In this document: piece by piece, positions 1 through 8,407 of the stretch
Numbering within the stretch: the stretch's first letter is position 1
Layout of the letters: every line of letters begins with the position of its first letter
NCBI GenBank assembly: GCA_031415655.1
Contig: JANOSD010000073.1
Location: 1 to 64,000 of the forward strand
Reading direction: 5' to 3'
Length of the DNA stretch: 64,000 bases
From: JAKOVR01 sp031415655
GTDB taxonomy: Bacteria; Actinomycetota; Acidimicrobiia; Acidimicrobiales; Acidimicrobilacustridaceae
The notes under the pieces: generated by a model
Told to the model about the DNA's origin: nothing
Database searches by the model: none
The model's input: the letters and a program-made list of their open reading frames with translations, nothing else
Translations under genes and position numbers: made by a program

Positions 1-582
1 TACCTGCTCTGCGACGCCTGGATCGGCGCGGCGATCTTCGACACCAAACACCAACCCCTCGTCGCCGGACGCCAAATCCGACTGTTCAACCGCGCCCAAC
101 GCCGACTCCTCGCCATCCGCGACGGCGGATGCGTCTGGCCCGGCTGCGACAAACCCCTCAACTGGTGCCAAGTACACCACCTCACCCCCTGGCAACCCGT
201 CGGCGAAACCAACATCGACAACGGCGCCCACCTCTGCACCCACCACCACATCCTCGTCCATCACGGCTGGAACCTCTGGTACGACACCCACAACGGCTGG
301 ACCGTCTCGCGCAACACCCCCCACCAAAACGTCGGCCACCGCATCATCACCCAACGCCACCTCACCACCCGCCTCCTCACCCGCCACCAACGCACCCACC
401 ACGAACGCACCCACCACGAACGCGACCGCCCCCGAAACACCAGCCCCCACCACAACACCCAAAACGGACCACTCCCCCCCGACCCCCCACGCGGCCCCCA
501 CCCCCGCCCACCCCGAGGCAAACCCGAGGTTCCCCAATGGCCGACCGGACCGGGCCATGGTGGTTCGATGGACCCGCCGTGA
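1..582 (+). CDS. HNH endonuclease, DUF222/13E12 type (5' truncated)
   Basis: The frame is open from base 1 to a TGA at 580-582, so only the C-terminal 193 codons are visible. The HNH nuclease core is clear: 'DGGCVWPGCDKP', then 'CQVHHLTPW', then 'NGAHLCTHHHILVHHGW', giving the Cys pairs and the His-Asn-His residues that bind metal and cut DNA. This arrangement is typical of the multi-copy DUF222/13E12 HNH proteins of actinobacteria, whose DUF222 half would lie upstream of the window. The tail after about residue 115 is rich in His, Pro, Arg and Thr and looks disordered. The cellular role of this family is not established; some copies lie near mobile elements, but no terminal repeats are visible here. 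Confidence 0.9.
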   Translation, partial: YLLCDAWIGAAIFDTKHQPLVAGRQIRLFNRAQRRLLAIRDGGCVWPGCDKPLNWCQVHHLTPWQPVGETNIDNGAHLCTHHHILVHHGWNLWYDTHNGWTVSRNTPHQNVGHRIITQRHLTTRLLTRHQRTHHERTHHERDRPRNTSPHHNTQNGPLPPDPPRGPHPRPPRGKPEVPQWPTGPGHGGSMDPP

Positions 583-932
583 GTTCGCCCTCGGTCGGGC
601 TCGTTTCGCCCCGAAGGCCCGTGCGCAATTCCGACAGCCCCGTTCGGCGTGTGGGTTCCTCGGCCTACCGTCTGTGGCGGGTCGAAGACTTTGCCGGGCA
701 GTTGGTGTGGCCCGCTGCGCCGATTGTCCTTGGAACCCACGGTGACTGGATTGCGGTGTTGGACGACGTGGGCGGCGGCATCTTCGCCGGTGGGTGAGCC
801 GGTGTCGTCAGATTGCACGGGTTCTAAGGCCTCGGGATTGCTCGAACCCGGTGATCTTCTTCGAATCCTCGGCGTGCACGCGGCCACGGTCGTCGTGGTG
901 GGTTCGGTCGGACGGCTCACGGCAAGCGTGCG
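583..932. other. Interval without a convincing gene
   Basis: About 350 bases separate the HNH gene from the broken membrane-protein gene. A frame starting at ATG 537 and ending at 797 (86 codons) ends in a fairly protein-like run ('WRVEDFAGQLVWPAAP'), but it overlaps the HNH tail and has no recognisable domain or ribosome-binding site. I see no strong hairpin. It may be the remains of a lost gene or plain spacer. Confidence 0.4.
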
Positions 933-1557
933 TCAATGCACGGCGGTGAGTACCCCCATGGGCACGAAGATCAGGAACGCACTCCCCGAGAGCGCGTCGG
1001 CGGTCTGGAACACGGCGGGGTCGCTGCTGATGCGGGCCACGAAAAGGCCGTCGAGGACGTGAATACCACCTGACCGAGGTAGCCGCCGATGGCCGAGAGA
1101 AGGGGGTAGCGGAGGGCCCGGCCCACCACCGCGTCGACCTCATTTCGCATGAGGTACGTGAGCAAACCTACGAGGATTGCCGAGGTGAGGGCGAGGCCGA
1201 GTTGGCTGCCGAGTGGGAGCCCGAACCAAAAGCCAGGGCCGTCATAACGAAATAGCTCACCCAAAAGAAGTGGGCGCCGAGTCGGCTGATGGGGTCGACC
1301 ACCCAGATGCCCCACACGGCGAGAACCACGTCGAGCCCATACTCGAGCACGGGGATGGGGGAGCGAAGTCGCCAGAGTCCACTGGCGACCACTCGTGAAG
1401 TAGCGAACGCGAAATAGCTCATGAACGTGTACGACAGGGTGACCATTAGTGCGGTTCGTCTCCAGACGAGGTGTCGTGAGGCCAGCCTCAGAAAGGTGAT
1501 GCCGAAGGTCGTGACGTACCACCGGCCAATAACTGTTCCCACGATCTCCTTCAGCAT
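933..1557 (-). pseudogene. Multi-spanning membrane protein, broken by two frameshifts
   Basis: Read on the minus strand from ATG 1557 ('MLKEIVGTVIGRWYVTTFG'), the protein shows several hydrophobic helices (for example around 'LEYGLDVVLAVWGIWVV'). The sensible frame changes near 1235, continues as 'FWFGLPLGSQLGLALTSAI', changes again near 1065 and continues as 'GIHVLDGLFVARISSDP' to a stop at 933-935. The three pieces join into one protein of about 208 residues, which is why this is called one broken gene. The family is not recognised. It is divergent from the damaged GntR gene, a common pairing of regulator and target. Whether the shifts are real or assembly errors cannot be decided from one sequence. 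Confidence 0.65.
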
Positions 1558-2123
1558 CACATCTCCCAGAGGTGCAGTAGGGCCAGTCCGCCGTTCGGCG
1601 ACGGCAGCAAGCACGAAGGCATCGGTGCCTCGACGATCCACCGGTATATGAGTTGACCGGTGGAGGGGATCCTTGTCGGATGTCGACATGGAGCTCACCC
1701 CGGTGTCACGGTCCCCACTATCCGACGCAGTGTTTGAGCAGTTGCGAGACGAGATTCTTGCCGGCCGTCTCGTCGCCGAAACAGCGCTCGCTTCCGAGCG
1801 CACACTCACCGAGGCCTTCGGTGTGAACCGGCAGGCGATACGCGAGGCGATGAAACGGCTTGATCAAGCGGGGCTCGTGGAGATCCACCACGGAGGACCT
1901 ACCCGCGTCCGTAACTCCCGGCGATCGGCCGGGCTCGATCTGCTTCCCGACTTGTTGGTGCGTCGTGGTCTGGTGTTGTACGCATCGCCGTGGTGAGGTC
2001 GGTGATGGAGATGCGGGCATGTATCGAGCCTGATGTCGCTCGGCTGTGTGCAATGCGGGCCGTTCCCACCATCACCGAACAGGTTCGTGACCTCGCGACT
2101 CGAATGTCGCTGATACAACCCGA

Positions 2124-2157
2124 GCCCTGCGAGAGTGCCGGCCCTGCGAGAGTGCCG
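2124..2157 (+). repeat. 17-bp tandem duplication inside the GntR gene
   Basis: GCCCTGCGAGAGTGCCG occurs at 2124-2140 and again, identically, at 2141-2157. Removing one copy restores the frame MSLIQPEPCESAG...ARMAESAP across this point, so the duplication is recent relative to the gene. An imperfect 9-bp duplication (GGGTCCGCT / GGGTCCGCG) follows directly at 2157-2174. Confidence 0.9.
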
Positions 2158-2260
2158 GGTCCGCTGGGTCCGCGCGGATGGCCGAGTCGGCCCCGCTGGT
2201 CGAGTTGGGGGCACTCGATTGGGAGCTTTGGGAGGTCATCGTGGATGGCGCCGACAACAT

Positions 2261-2298
2261 CGCCTATCGCCTATCGCCTATCGCCTATCGCCTATCGC
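2261..2298 (+). repeat. Heptanucleotide repeat CGCCTAT x5 inside the GntR gene
   Basis: Five perfect head-to-tail copies of CGCCTAT are followed by CGC. One copy would encode the family-typical 'DNIAYRLAFN'. The four extra copies add 28 bp, which shifts the frame by one. Heptanucleotide tracts of this kind are prone to slipped-strand change in copy number. Confidence 0.95.
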
Positions 2299-2561
2299 TT
2301 GGCGTTCAACGCTCTTCGCCACACTGCCGCCCCACTCGATGACTTGCTGCTTCCGCTGCGAGCATCAGAACTTCGGAACAGTTTCACTCGCCGGGCTCTC
2401 GTTGCGGCGATCACCGATGGACGGGCGCAGCGCGCGGCGGCGGACCGGAAACTCCTCACGCTCGGAAGCGCAGAGATGGCCGTGGCGCTGAGCGGAGGCG
2501 GCCCCAGCCGTTCCATAGTCGCACCGAAAAAGCGCTGGTCCGGTGCGACGGTGGGGAAGAA

Positions 2562-3316
2562 ATGATGGCCGTGCCACTCGAAGCCGAACCAACTTGGGAT
2601 CATCGCGCCAAACGCCTCGTCACCGGGGCAGAAGCCGGCACGGTGCCGGGGCAGCGGCTGGCCCGCAAGGGCGGTGAGCAACTCAAGACGCTGGCCCATT
2701 GCCGACGGTTCTTCGGCCGAAAGGCGACGCCGCCAATCATCGCACCGGCGATCGCGATCGCCATAGCGGCACGATGGGCGATTGGTGGTTGGTCGTGGGT
2801 GGATCTCATGATCGTTGCCGGCATCGTCGGTCTTGAGCCGCTGACCGAGTGGATGATTCATGTGTTCGTGCTGCATGCCAAGCCGCGGACTCTTGTCGGG
2901 CGGGTGGCCGACTTCCATGCCGAGCCGCCCAAAAGCATCGGTTCCATCAACTGCACCCCGTCGATCCCCACACTTCGTTCGTGCCGTTGCTCGACCTCCT
3001 GATCCTCGGAGTGATCGCTGCGGGCGTCGAATATGCCATCGTCCAATCGGTTGGTCCCTTGCTCACCGGGGTCGTCGCGTCGTTGGTGATGTTGCTCCCT
3101 TACGAATGGACGCATTTCCTCATCCACACGCCATACAAGCCCAAGGGTCGTTACTACCGCTACCTGTGGCGGGCGCACCGCCTTCACCACTACAAGAACG
3201 AGCACGACTGGTATGGCGTCACGATCCACCTTGGCGATCACCTGCGCTGGACGTTCCCGAACAAGTCCGCCGTACCCAACTCGGCAACCGCCCGCACCCT
3301 GGGGGTGGAGGACTGA
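2562..3316 (+). pseudogene. Sterol desaturase / fatty acid hydroxylase-like membrane protein, frameshifted
   Basis: The start ATG at 2562 overlaps the GntR stop (ATGA), so the two genes were probably translated together. The first frame carries hydrophobic segments and the first histidine motif 'EWMIHVFVLH'. The frame shifts between about 2925 and 2950, at the point where the family's HxxHH box should lie. The second frame continues with 'DPHTSFVPLLDLLI', 'YEWTHFLIHTPYKPKG' and 'RAHRLHHYKNEHDWYGV'. These match the di-iron hydroxylase fold, which oxidises sterols or fatty acyl chains in the membrane. As sequenced, no single frame holds all the histidine boxes, so no active enzyme is expected. 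It is the third broken gene in a row. Confidence 0.8.
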
Positions 3317-3352
3317 CCTTCGCCAAAGGACCCGTTCGCGACGGTGCGGCTA

Positions 3353-3382
3353 GTCCTCGGTGTCCTCGGTGTCCTCGGTGTC
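3353..3382 (+). repeat. 9-bp tandem repeat GTCCTCGGT x3
   Basis: Three perfect copies plus GTC lie in the non-coding space between the broken desaturase gene and the small zinc-binding protein. No role is apparent. Confidence 0.9.
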
Positions 3383-3471
3383 GTGGCGATCGTCACATGT
3401 GCCGCTTGACATGTTGAGTGGTGGTCATTCCGGCGCCGATGCATCATCAGCACCTCACGAAGCGGGAAACC

Positions 3472-3858
3472 ATGAAACTCCTCCAGCGCAAAACCAACCG
3501 GCACGGAAAGACCGCAACGGACCAAGCCGCCGCCATCGATCTTCGCACTGCCGCCACGACAAGTGCAGTCGTTGAGCGGGTGCTGCGCTGGTACCCGGCC
3601 GACTTTGTCCTTGAGTTCGGCGCACCGACCCGTTGCCCGGATTGCGGTTCGTACGGCATGGTCGACCACGTCGACCACCACCGTGGCTTCACCGCCAACA
3701 CCTGCCTTGCCTGCCCGTCCACTTGGCGCATCAATCGTGACGAACTCCGTATCGAGCCCACAGATTCGGCCGAGCCTTTTGGCGGCGGCATCCTGTTTCG
3801 TGATGTCGGCGCCGGGACGTTGGGCTCGTTCGCCGGACCGTTGGTATCGGCGAACTAA
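3472..3858 (+). CDS. Small hypothetical protein with a putative zinc-binding Cys4 site
   Basis: This is a 128-residue soluble protein of unknown function. The middle holds two CxxC pairs, 'RCPDCGSYGMVDHVDHH' and 'NTCLACPSTW', separated by a His-rich stretch, which suggests one structural zinc ribbon. The N-terminus is basic ('MKLLQRKTNRHGKT'). ATG 3472 is chosen because it begins this basic segment; an in-frame GTG at 3418 would add 18 residues with no better ribosome-binding site. The gene stands alone, followed by a strong hairpin that also serves the convergent acetyltransferase gene. Confidence 0.7.
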   Translation: MKLLQRKTNRHGKTATDQAAAIDLRTAATTSAVVERVLRWYPADFVLEFGAPTRCPDCGSYGMVDHVDHHRGFTANTCLACPSTWRINRDELRIEPTDSAEPFGGGILFRDVGAGTLGSFAGPLVSAN

Positions 3859-3934
3859 CGGGGACGAGCTGCCAGAAAGCAGCGTTACGACGACCCTTGA
3901 TTTCTCCCAGGAGAGCGGCGGGAGCAACGACGAC

Positions 3935-3976
3935 GACCGGGGCCAAACCCTCCCTCATTCGGGTGTGGCCCCGGTC
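3935..3976. terminator. Hairpin terminator between convergent genes
   Basis: GACCGGGGCCA at 3935-3945 pairs perfectly with TGGCCCCGGTC at 3966-3976, an 11-bp GC-rich stem. It sits between the plus-strand gene ending at 3858 and the minus-strand gene ending at 4005, so it may end both transcripts. No long U tract follows. Confidence 0.7.
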
Positions 3977-4004
3977 CTTGTCGCGTAGACCAGGTTGACC
4001 ACCG

Positions 4005-4619
4005 TCAGCGAGGTTCGCGCCACATGGGGATGAGTGGCGGCGAGCCGCCGGCATGGATGGGGTCACGAGCCTCAAAGCCGAAACGTTCGTAGTAGGGCAC
4101 GTTTTCCGGTTTGGACGATTCAAGGTAGGCGGGAAGACCGTCACGGTCGCAGTCGTCGAGCACGGCGTTGATCACGACGGTTCCGGCGCCGGTGCCCCGC
4201 CGGTTCGGATCAGAACCAACCGTGGCGAGATACCAGTGGGGCTCACTGGGATGGACCCTTTCCATCTTGGTGAACATCGCCATGGCCGCTTTGGGATCGG
4301 AGGCGAGCAGGAGCCCAGCAGGGGCCATGCGAATCGTCTGAACGGGGCTCGCCTTCCAATTTCCTGGCGACGACCATGCCGCCACGGCAGCGAGATCGGT
4401 GGTGGTGACGGTGCGACCGTGTTTGTGGTTCACCCGGATTTCGGCCAGGAAGAAGCGGCGCATGGCGGCGTAACGAGTGCGGGTGTTGGGATGGAGCCAC
4501 CCGAAGATGGGGTCGTCCCAGAAGGCGCGCGAAAAAACGTCAGCCAACCACTTCTCTTCGTGTTTGGCTGCGGCCCGAGCCGTTGGTCTCGTGCGTTCGA
4601 GGTCGTGGGTGGTAGCCAC
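4005..4619 (-). CDS. GNAT-family N-acetyltransferase
   Basis: The 204-residue protein is a GCN5-related acetyltransferase, which moves an acetyl group from acetyl-CoA to an amine. The acetyl-CoA-binding motif is 'VGSDPNRRGTGAG' (about residues 133-145, the R/Q-x-x-G-x-G/A loop), preceded by 'HWYLATV' on strand beta 4. 'YLESSKPENVPYYERFGFE' is the usual C-terminal motif B ending in the conserved Tyr. The N-terminal half ('WDDPIFGWLHPNTRTR') resembles the subgroup of actinobacterial GNATs that act on small molecules, but the substrate cannot be read from sequence. It lies 34 bp downstream of the kinase gene on the same strand and probably shares its transcript. Confidence 0.85.
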   Translation of the reverse strand: MATTHDLERTRPTARAAAKHEEKWLADVFSRAFWDDPIFGWLHPNTRTRYAAMRRFFLAEIRVNHKHGRTVTTTDLAAVAAWSSPGNWKASPVQTIRMAPAGLLLASDPKAAMAMFTKMERVHPSEPHWYLATVGSDPNRRGTGAGTVVINAVLDDCDRDGLPAYLESSKPENVPYYERFGFEARDPIHAGGSPPLIPMWREPR

Positions 4620-4653
4620 GGGTTCACCTGCCTGGTAGGGAGCGGACGTCGGG

Positions 4654-6294
4654 TTATTGCTCTTGCCCGGGGTTCAGGCGGGCAAAGAGCTTCTTGTTGC
4701 GTTTGTAGATCCCCACGAACACTTCGTAGAGCGTGTCGTAGGTGGCCCGGTTGGTGGGGTTGGGCGAGAAGGTGTGGGCGATCTCGACCTTGTCGGGGAT
4801 GTCGTCCCATCGCAGCTCACCGAGCGCGACCGCCGCGCTGAATCCCGCGCCGCGAACGTTGGCCAAAACCGGGTCGGCCACCTGCCGGATAGGTCGATCC
4901 ATGACGTCGGCCATGATCTGACACCAGAGGTCCGATTGGGCGCCCCCGCCGACGAAGTTGATGTGTTCGAAGCCGTCGGGTCGGTGGCTCTTCACAAACT
5001 TCTCGGCCGTCAGGAGCATCCATTTCGAGTTGAGTGCCACCCCTTCGAACAGCGCCCGCACCATGGTGGCGCGGTCGGTGGTGAGCGAGGCGTTGTACCA
5101 GCCCCCACGCAGGTGGTGATCGTCGACGGGTGTGCGTTCGCCATTCAGCCACGGCAGAAAGATCACGTTGTGACTTCCCGCCGGAACGCCACTCGCCAAT
5201 GCGTTCAGCCGGTCGAGGATGTCGGGCGGCGGCGGTCCGGATCCCAACTCATCGTCGGGGTAGAGAACGTTGTCGATCAGCCAACTCATCGCCTTGCCAG
5301 CGACATCTTGTTCGGTGGCGACCCAGTAACGATTGGGAATGCCACTGGGGAGCGAGGTGATGTTGTTGAGGATGTCGGTGCGTTTGAACGGCACGTGGCA
5401 GCTCACCCAGGACGACGTGCCGACGTAGAGATGAGCCTCGAAGTCGCGTACGGCGCCGGAACCGATTCCTGCCGAGGCGGTGTCGCCGGTGCCCATAACC
5501 ACCTGGACATCCGTGGCGAGGCCGAGGTCGGTGGCCACGTCAGCCGAAATCGCGCCGAGAATGGATCCGGTGGGAACGAGATCGGGCAGCTTCGAGCGTT
5601 CGAGCCCGCACTGTTTGATGAGGCTGTCGTCGTAGGTGACGTTGCGGAGATCGCGGTTGTCGGTGCACCAGTAGCCGGTGATGGTGTCGAACGCCGCGGC
5701 GGCGATACCGGTGAGGCGCAGGTTCAGGTAGTCCATTGGTTCCAGGAACACCTTGGTGTCGCGATAGATGTCGGGACGCTCGTTCTTGATCCACAGAATG
5801 TGCCCGACGGGATCCTTGCCAGTTCGACTGGGCACACCACCCGTGAACTGCAACCACTTCTTCAGCCGAAGTGCGTTGTAGCCGGTGCCGGGAACCTCGA
5901 GGCCTCCGCCGGCGACCTTGTGGGCGTAGGGCGCGCCACGTGCGTCCATCCAGATGACGGCGTTCATCAGATGGCGATCGTCCTTGCCGACCGCCACGGT
6001 GCCCATCCATTGTGTGCTGACGCTGATCGCTCGTATGCAGTGGGCGGGCACGTGGTCGGCGGCAACGAGGCGACGAATGCCGTCGGTGATGGTTGTCCAC
6101 CACTCCTCTGGGGCCTGCTCGGCTCCGCCGCCGTCACTCAGGAACAATTCGTTGGTGGCGTGGGTATGGGCCACGACCTCGCCTTGGGTGGAAACGATCG
6201 CCACCTTCGGTCCTCCGGTACCGAGGTCCACTGCCAAGACATAGGAGCGTGTTTCGTCTTCGGCTGATGTGTCCACTGGTGCGTCCGCTGACAT
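4654..6294 (-). CDS. FGGY-family carbohydrate kinase (xylulokinase-like)
   Basis: This 546-residue cytoplasmic kinase would transfer phosphate from ATP to a sugar or polyol such as D-xylulose. The N-terminal phosphate-1 motif is 'VLAVDLGTGGPKVAIV' with the family Asp and Gly residues. 'VIWMDARGAPYAHKV' is the sugar-binding region, 'VMGTGDTASAGIG' the catalytic Asp region, and 'NFVGGGAQSDLWCQIMADV' the adenosine motif near the C-terminus. Length fits the family (about 500-550). ATG 6294 is chosen because the conserved domain starts soon after; an in-frame upstream start at 6402 would overlap the divergent gene. A specific substrate is not assigned, and no sugar isomerase or transporter is adjacent. 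Confidence 0.85.
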   Translation of the reverse strand: MSADAPVDTSAEDETRSYVLAVDLGTGGPKVAIVSTQGEVVAHTHATNELFLSDGGGAEQAPEEWWTTITDGIRRLVAADHVPAHCIRAISVSTQWMGTVAVGKDDRHLMNAVIWMDARGAPYAHKVAGGGLEVPGTGYNALRLKKWLQFTGGVPSRTGKDPVGHILWIKNERPDIYRDTKVFLEPMDYLNLRLTGIAAAAFDTITGYWCTDNRDLRNVTYDDSLIKQCGLERSKLPDLVPTGSILGAISADVATDLGLATDVQVVMGTGDTASAGIGSGAVRDFEAHLYVGTSSWVSCHVPFKRTDILNNITSLPSGIPNRYWVATEQDVAGKAMSWLIDNVLYPDDELGSGPPPPDILDRLNALASGVPAGSHNVIFLPWLNGERTPVDDHHLRGGWYNASLTTDRATMVRALFEGVALNSKWMLLTAEKFVKSHRPDGFEHINFVGGGAQSDLWCQIMADVMDRPIRQVADPVLANVRGAGFSAAVALGELRWDDIPDKVEIAHTFSPNPTNRATYDTLYEVFVGIYKRNKKLFARLNPGQEQ

Positions 6295-6401
6295 GAACGA
6301 ACCGTACTTCGCCGTTCTGGGCCATCGCTTCTCCTGCGGCACCGCCGCGGATGGTACCGACGAACACCGTGGTCTGATCGCAGGGTCAGTACCCTCGACC
6401 A

Positions 6402-7037
6402 ATGACGCGCGAAGCTCTGGCGCAGTGGATCGGCTGGCTCGCCGCGGCAGCGTTTTTCGCTCGCCTGCTTCCCCAACCGCTCAAGCTGTGGCGAACGGGG
6501 TTACCGCAGGGTGTATCCGCGCTCGCCGCGCTCAACAACGTGGTGACCGACGTGGGGTGGCTTCTCTACGGCGTGGCATCGTCGACCACGCAGGTGTGGC
6601 TCACCGCATCGGTCGCCCTCGTGCCGGGGATCTGGACGGTGGTGTTGCTTCGGTCTCACACGACAACCCGTCAGGTTGCGCTGGCGGGGGTGTGGTTGGG
6701 GGTGGTCGGCATCACGCTCCCGCTCGGATTGGTCGGAGGCGTGCTGGCGGTGAGTGTGCTGGTAAATCACGGACCGCAGGTATGGACGGTGCTTCGCGAG
6801 GACGACCTCAGTGGCGTCGCCGTTACCACCTGGCGATTGGCGATTCTGGACGCCACGCTCTGGGGGCTGTTCGGCGCGATCGGTGACGAGGTTGATGGTG
6901 CGCTCGTGGGGTACGGCGTGGTGCTCCTCCTCACCGCCATCGTGGTGCTCGTGCGGGTGGCCGTCTCCGGCGGCCAATCCGCGGGCAGTCAACCCGCCGG
7001 CAGCCCAGAGCACGTCACGTACACTCCCGGGCCGTGA
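6402..7037 (+). CDS. Seven-helix PQ-loop (SWEET-like) membrane protein
   Basis: This 211-residue integral membrane protein has two PQ-loop motifs, 'FARLLPQPLKLWRTGLPQGV' in helix 1 and 'VNHGPQVWTVLREDDLSGVA' in helix 5. The predicted order is three helices, a linker helix and three helices, as in eukaryotic SWEET or cystinosin-like transporters, whereas bacterial SemiSWEETs usually carry one such unit and dimerise. PQ-loop proteins move sugars, amino acids or other small solutes. Its stop overlaps the GTG start of the glutamine-synthetase-like gene by 4 bp, so the two are translationally coupled. It is therefore likely to carry the substrate or a product of that pathway. The substrate is an inference. 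Confidence 0.75.
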   Translation: MTREALAQWIGWLAAAAFFARLLPQPLKLWRTGLPQGVSALAALNNVVTDVGWLLYGVASSTTQVWLTASVALVPGIWTVVLLRSHTTTRQVALAGVWLGVVGITLPLGLVGGVLAVSVLVNHGPQVWTVLREDDLSGVAVTTWRLAILDATLWGLFGAIGDEVDGALVGYGVVLLLTAIVVLVRVAVSGGQSAGSQPAGSPEHVTYTPGP

Positions 7038-8404
7038 CCAACCCCCGGAACGCCGACCACGACGGCATCATCGAAGCGGTGCGAACTGACCCCAGCGACT
7101 ACGTGAAGGTCGCGGTGGCCGACATTGATGGCATCCTGCGCGGCAAGTACATGGACAAGGGCAAGTTCCTCAGCGCACTGGACGATGGTTTCGGCTTTTG
7201 CGATGTGGTGTTCGGCTGGGACTCCTCGGATGAGTGCTATGACGACGCCCCCTACACCGGATGGGCGAGCGGCTACCCCGATGGTGCCGTTGAGATCGAC
7301 GTCTCCACCTTCCGAACTATTCCGTGGGAGGACCAGCGCCCGTTCTTCCTTTGTAATTACCTCGGCTCGCGCGACGACATGGTGGTGTGTCCGCGCCGGG
7401 TGTTGCAGCAAGTAATCGACCGGGCCGAGGCCATGGGATACAAGAGTTTCATGGGCATGGAGTTCGAGTGGTTCAACTTCCGGGAGACACCCGAGTCGGC
7501 TCATGCCAAGGGGTACCGAGATCTCGAACCGCTCACACCCGGCATGTTCGGGTATTCGGTGCTCCGTCAAACCCACAACCAAGGCTTCTTCGGAGCGTTG
7601 TTGTCCGAGATGCGGGCATTCGGCGTGCCGCTCGAAGGTCTGCATACCGAGACCGGACCGGGCGTCTACGAGGGAGCGATCGTCTACTCCGATCCCATCG
7701 AAGCAGCCGATCGCGGTGTGTTGTTCAAGACCGGCGCCAAAGAGATCGGCCACCGTTTTGGGATCCTCCCCACCTTTATGGCGCGCTACGACACCACCCT
7801 TCCCGGTTGCAGCGGCCACACCCACCAGTCGCTTTGGGATCTCGATACCACCACCAACCTGTTCTACGACGCCACCGATCCGCACAAGATGAGCCCGCTC
7901 TTTCGTCACTACATTGCGGGCATCGTCGAACTCCTGCCGGAGCTGCTGGCGTTCGTCGCCCCCACCGTGAATAGCTACAAACGGTTGGTCGACGGGTATT
8001 GGGCGCCCACCAAACCCACCTGGGGCATCGACAATCGAACCGTTGCTTGCCGGGTGATTCCCGGCTCGTCAAAGTCCACCCGCCTCGAGTTCCGGGTTCC
8101 CGGATCAGACGTGAACCCCTACCTCGCCTGCGCAGTGTCGCTGGCGGCGGGGCTGTACGGCGTGGAACGAAAGTTGGAACTACGTCCCGTGACTACCGGG
8201 TCGGGGTATCACGACGCCACCGCTGATCGCCTTCCTCGCACGTTGGAGCAGGCCACGGCACGACTCGCCGAGTCCTCGGTCATGCGGGAGTTGTTGGGCG
8301 AGGGGTTCGTGGATCATTTTGTGGCCACCCGCGAGTGGGAGTGGCGTCAGTTCCAGGACAGCGTCACCGACTGGGAGAAGAACCGGTACCTCGAGATCAT
8401 CTGA
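7034..8404 (+). CDS. Glutamine-synthetase-like gamma-glutamyl-amine ligase (GlnA4/PuuA type)
   Basis: The 456-residue protein has the glutamine synthetase fold: a short beta-grasp start ('VKVAVADIDGILRGKYM') and the catalytic domain with 'GMEFEWFNF', 'HTETGPGVYEGAI', 'PGCSGHTHQSLW' and 'STRLEFRVPGSDVNPYLA'. These place the metal- and glutamate-binding residues, but spacing and the 'DGILRGKYM' start resemble GlnA-like enzymes that join glutamate to an amine instead of ammonia. It opens a set with an alcohol dehydrogenase, a gamma-glutamyl hydrolase and an aldehyde dehydrogenase, matching gamma-glutamylated amine or amino-alcohol breakdown. GTG 7034 overlaps the upstream stop. True ammonia-assimilating activity is less likely given these neighbours. 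Confidence 0.85.
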   Translation: MTNPRNADHDGIIEAVRTDPSDYVKVAVADIDGILRGKYMDKGKFLSALDDGFGFCDVVFGWDSSDECYDDAPYTGWASGYPDGAVEIDVSTFRTIPWEDQRPFFLCNYLGSRDDMVVCPRRVLQQVIDRAEAMGYKSFMGMEFEWFNFRETPESAHAKGYRDLEPLTPGMFGYSVLRQTHNQGFFGALLSEMRAFGVPLEGLHTETGPGVYEGAIVYSDPIEAADRGVLFKTGAKEIGHRFGILPTFMARYDTTLPGCSGHTHQSLWDLDTTTNLFYDATDPHKMSPLFRHYIAGIVELLPELLAFVAPTVNSYKRLVDGYWAPTKPTWGIDNRTVACRVIPGSSKSTRLEFRVPGSDVNPYLACAVSLAAGLYGVERKLELRPVTTGSGYHDATADRLPRTLEQATARLAESSVMRELLGEGFVDHFVATREWEWRQFQDSVTDWEKNRYLEII

Positions 8405-8407
8405 TCT

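Larger units (their letters stand above)
1673..2565 (+). pseudogene. GntR-family (FadR subfamily) transcription regulator, frame-disrupted
   Basis: A GGAGGGG ribosome-binding site at 1662-1668 precedes a TTG start at 1673. The N-terminal winged helix is intact ('ASERTLTEAFGVNRQAIREA'), and the FCD ligand-binding part is recognisable in pieces: 'VVRSVMEMRACIEPDVA', 'LGALDWELWEVIVDGADN' and 'AYRLAFNALRH'. The frame breaks near 1975. A 17-bp duplication at 2124-2157 moves it again, and a 7-bp repeat expansion at 2261-2298 moves it back. Collapsing the last two to single copies restores an uninterrupted FCD domain. The intact ancestor would have bound DNA between the two divergent genes and responded to a small acid. 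As it stands, the protein ends shortly after the DNA-binding domain, at the TGA 1994-1996. Confidence 0.8.

Noticed and set aside
1..3400. A mobile element around the HNH nuclease and broken genes
   Set aside because: No transposase, integrase, terminal inverted repeats or target duplications are visible; the left side is cut by the window.
4657..6267. A 536-codon plus-strand frame opposite the FGGY kinase
   Set aside because: The kinase motifs are on the minus strand; the plus frame has no domain and typical shadow composition.
7034..8404. Housekeeping glutamine synthetase (glnA)
   Set aside because: Neighbouring dehydrogenases and a gamma-glutamyl hydrolase, and the divergent N-terminus, fit a gamma-glutamyl-amine ligase better.
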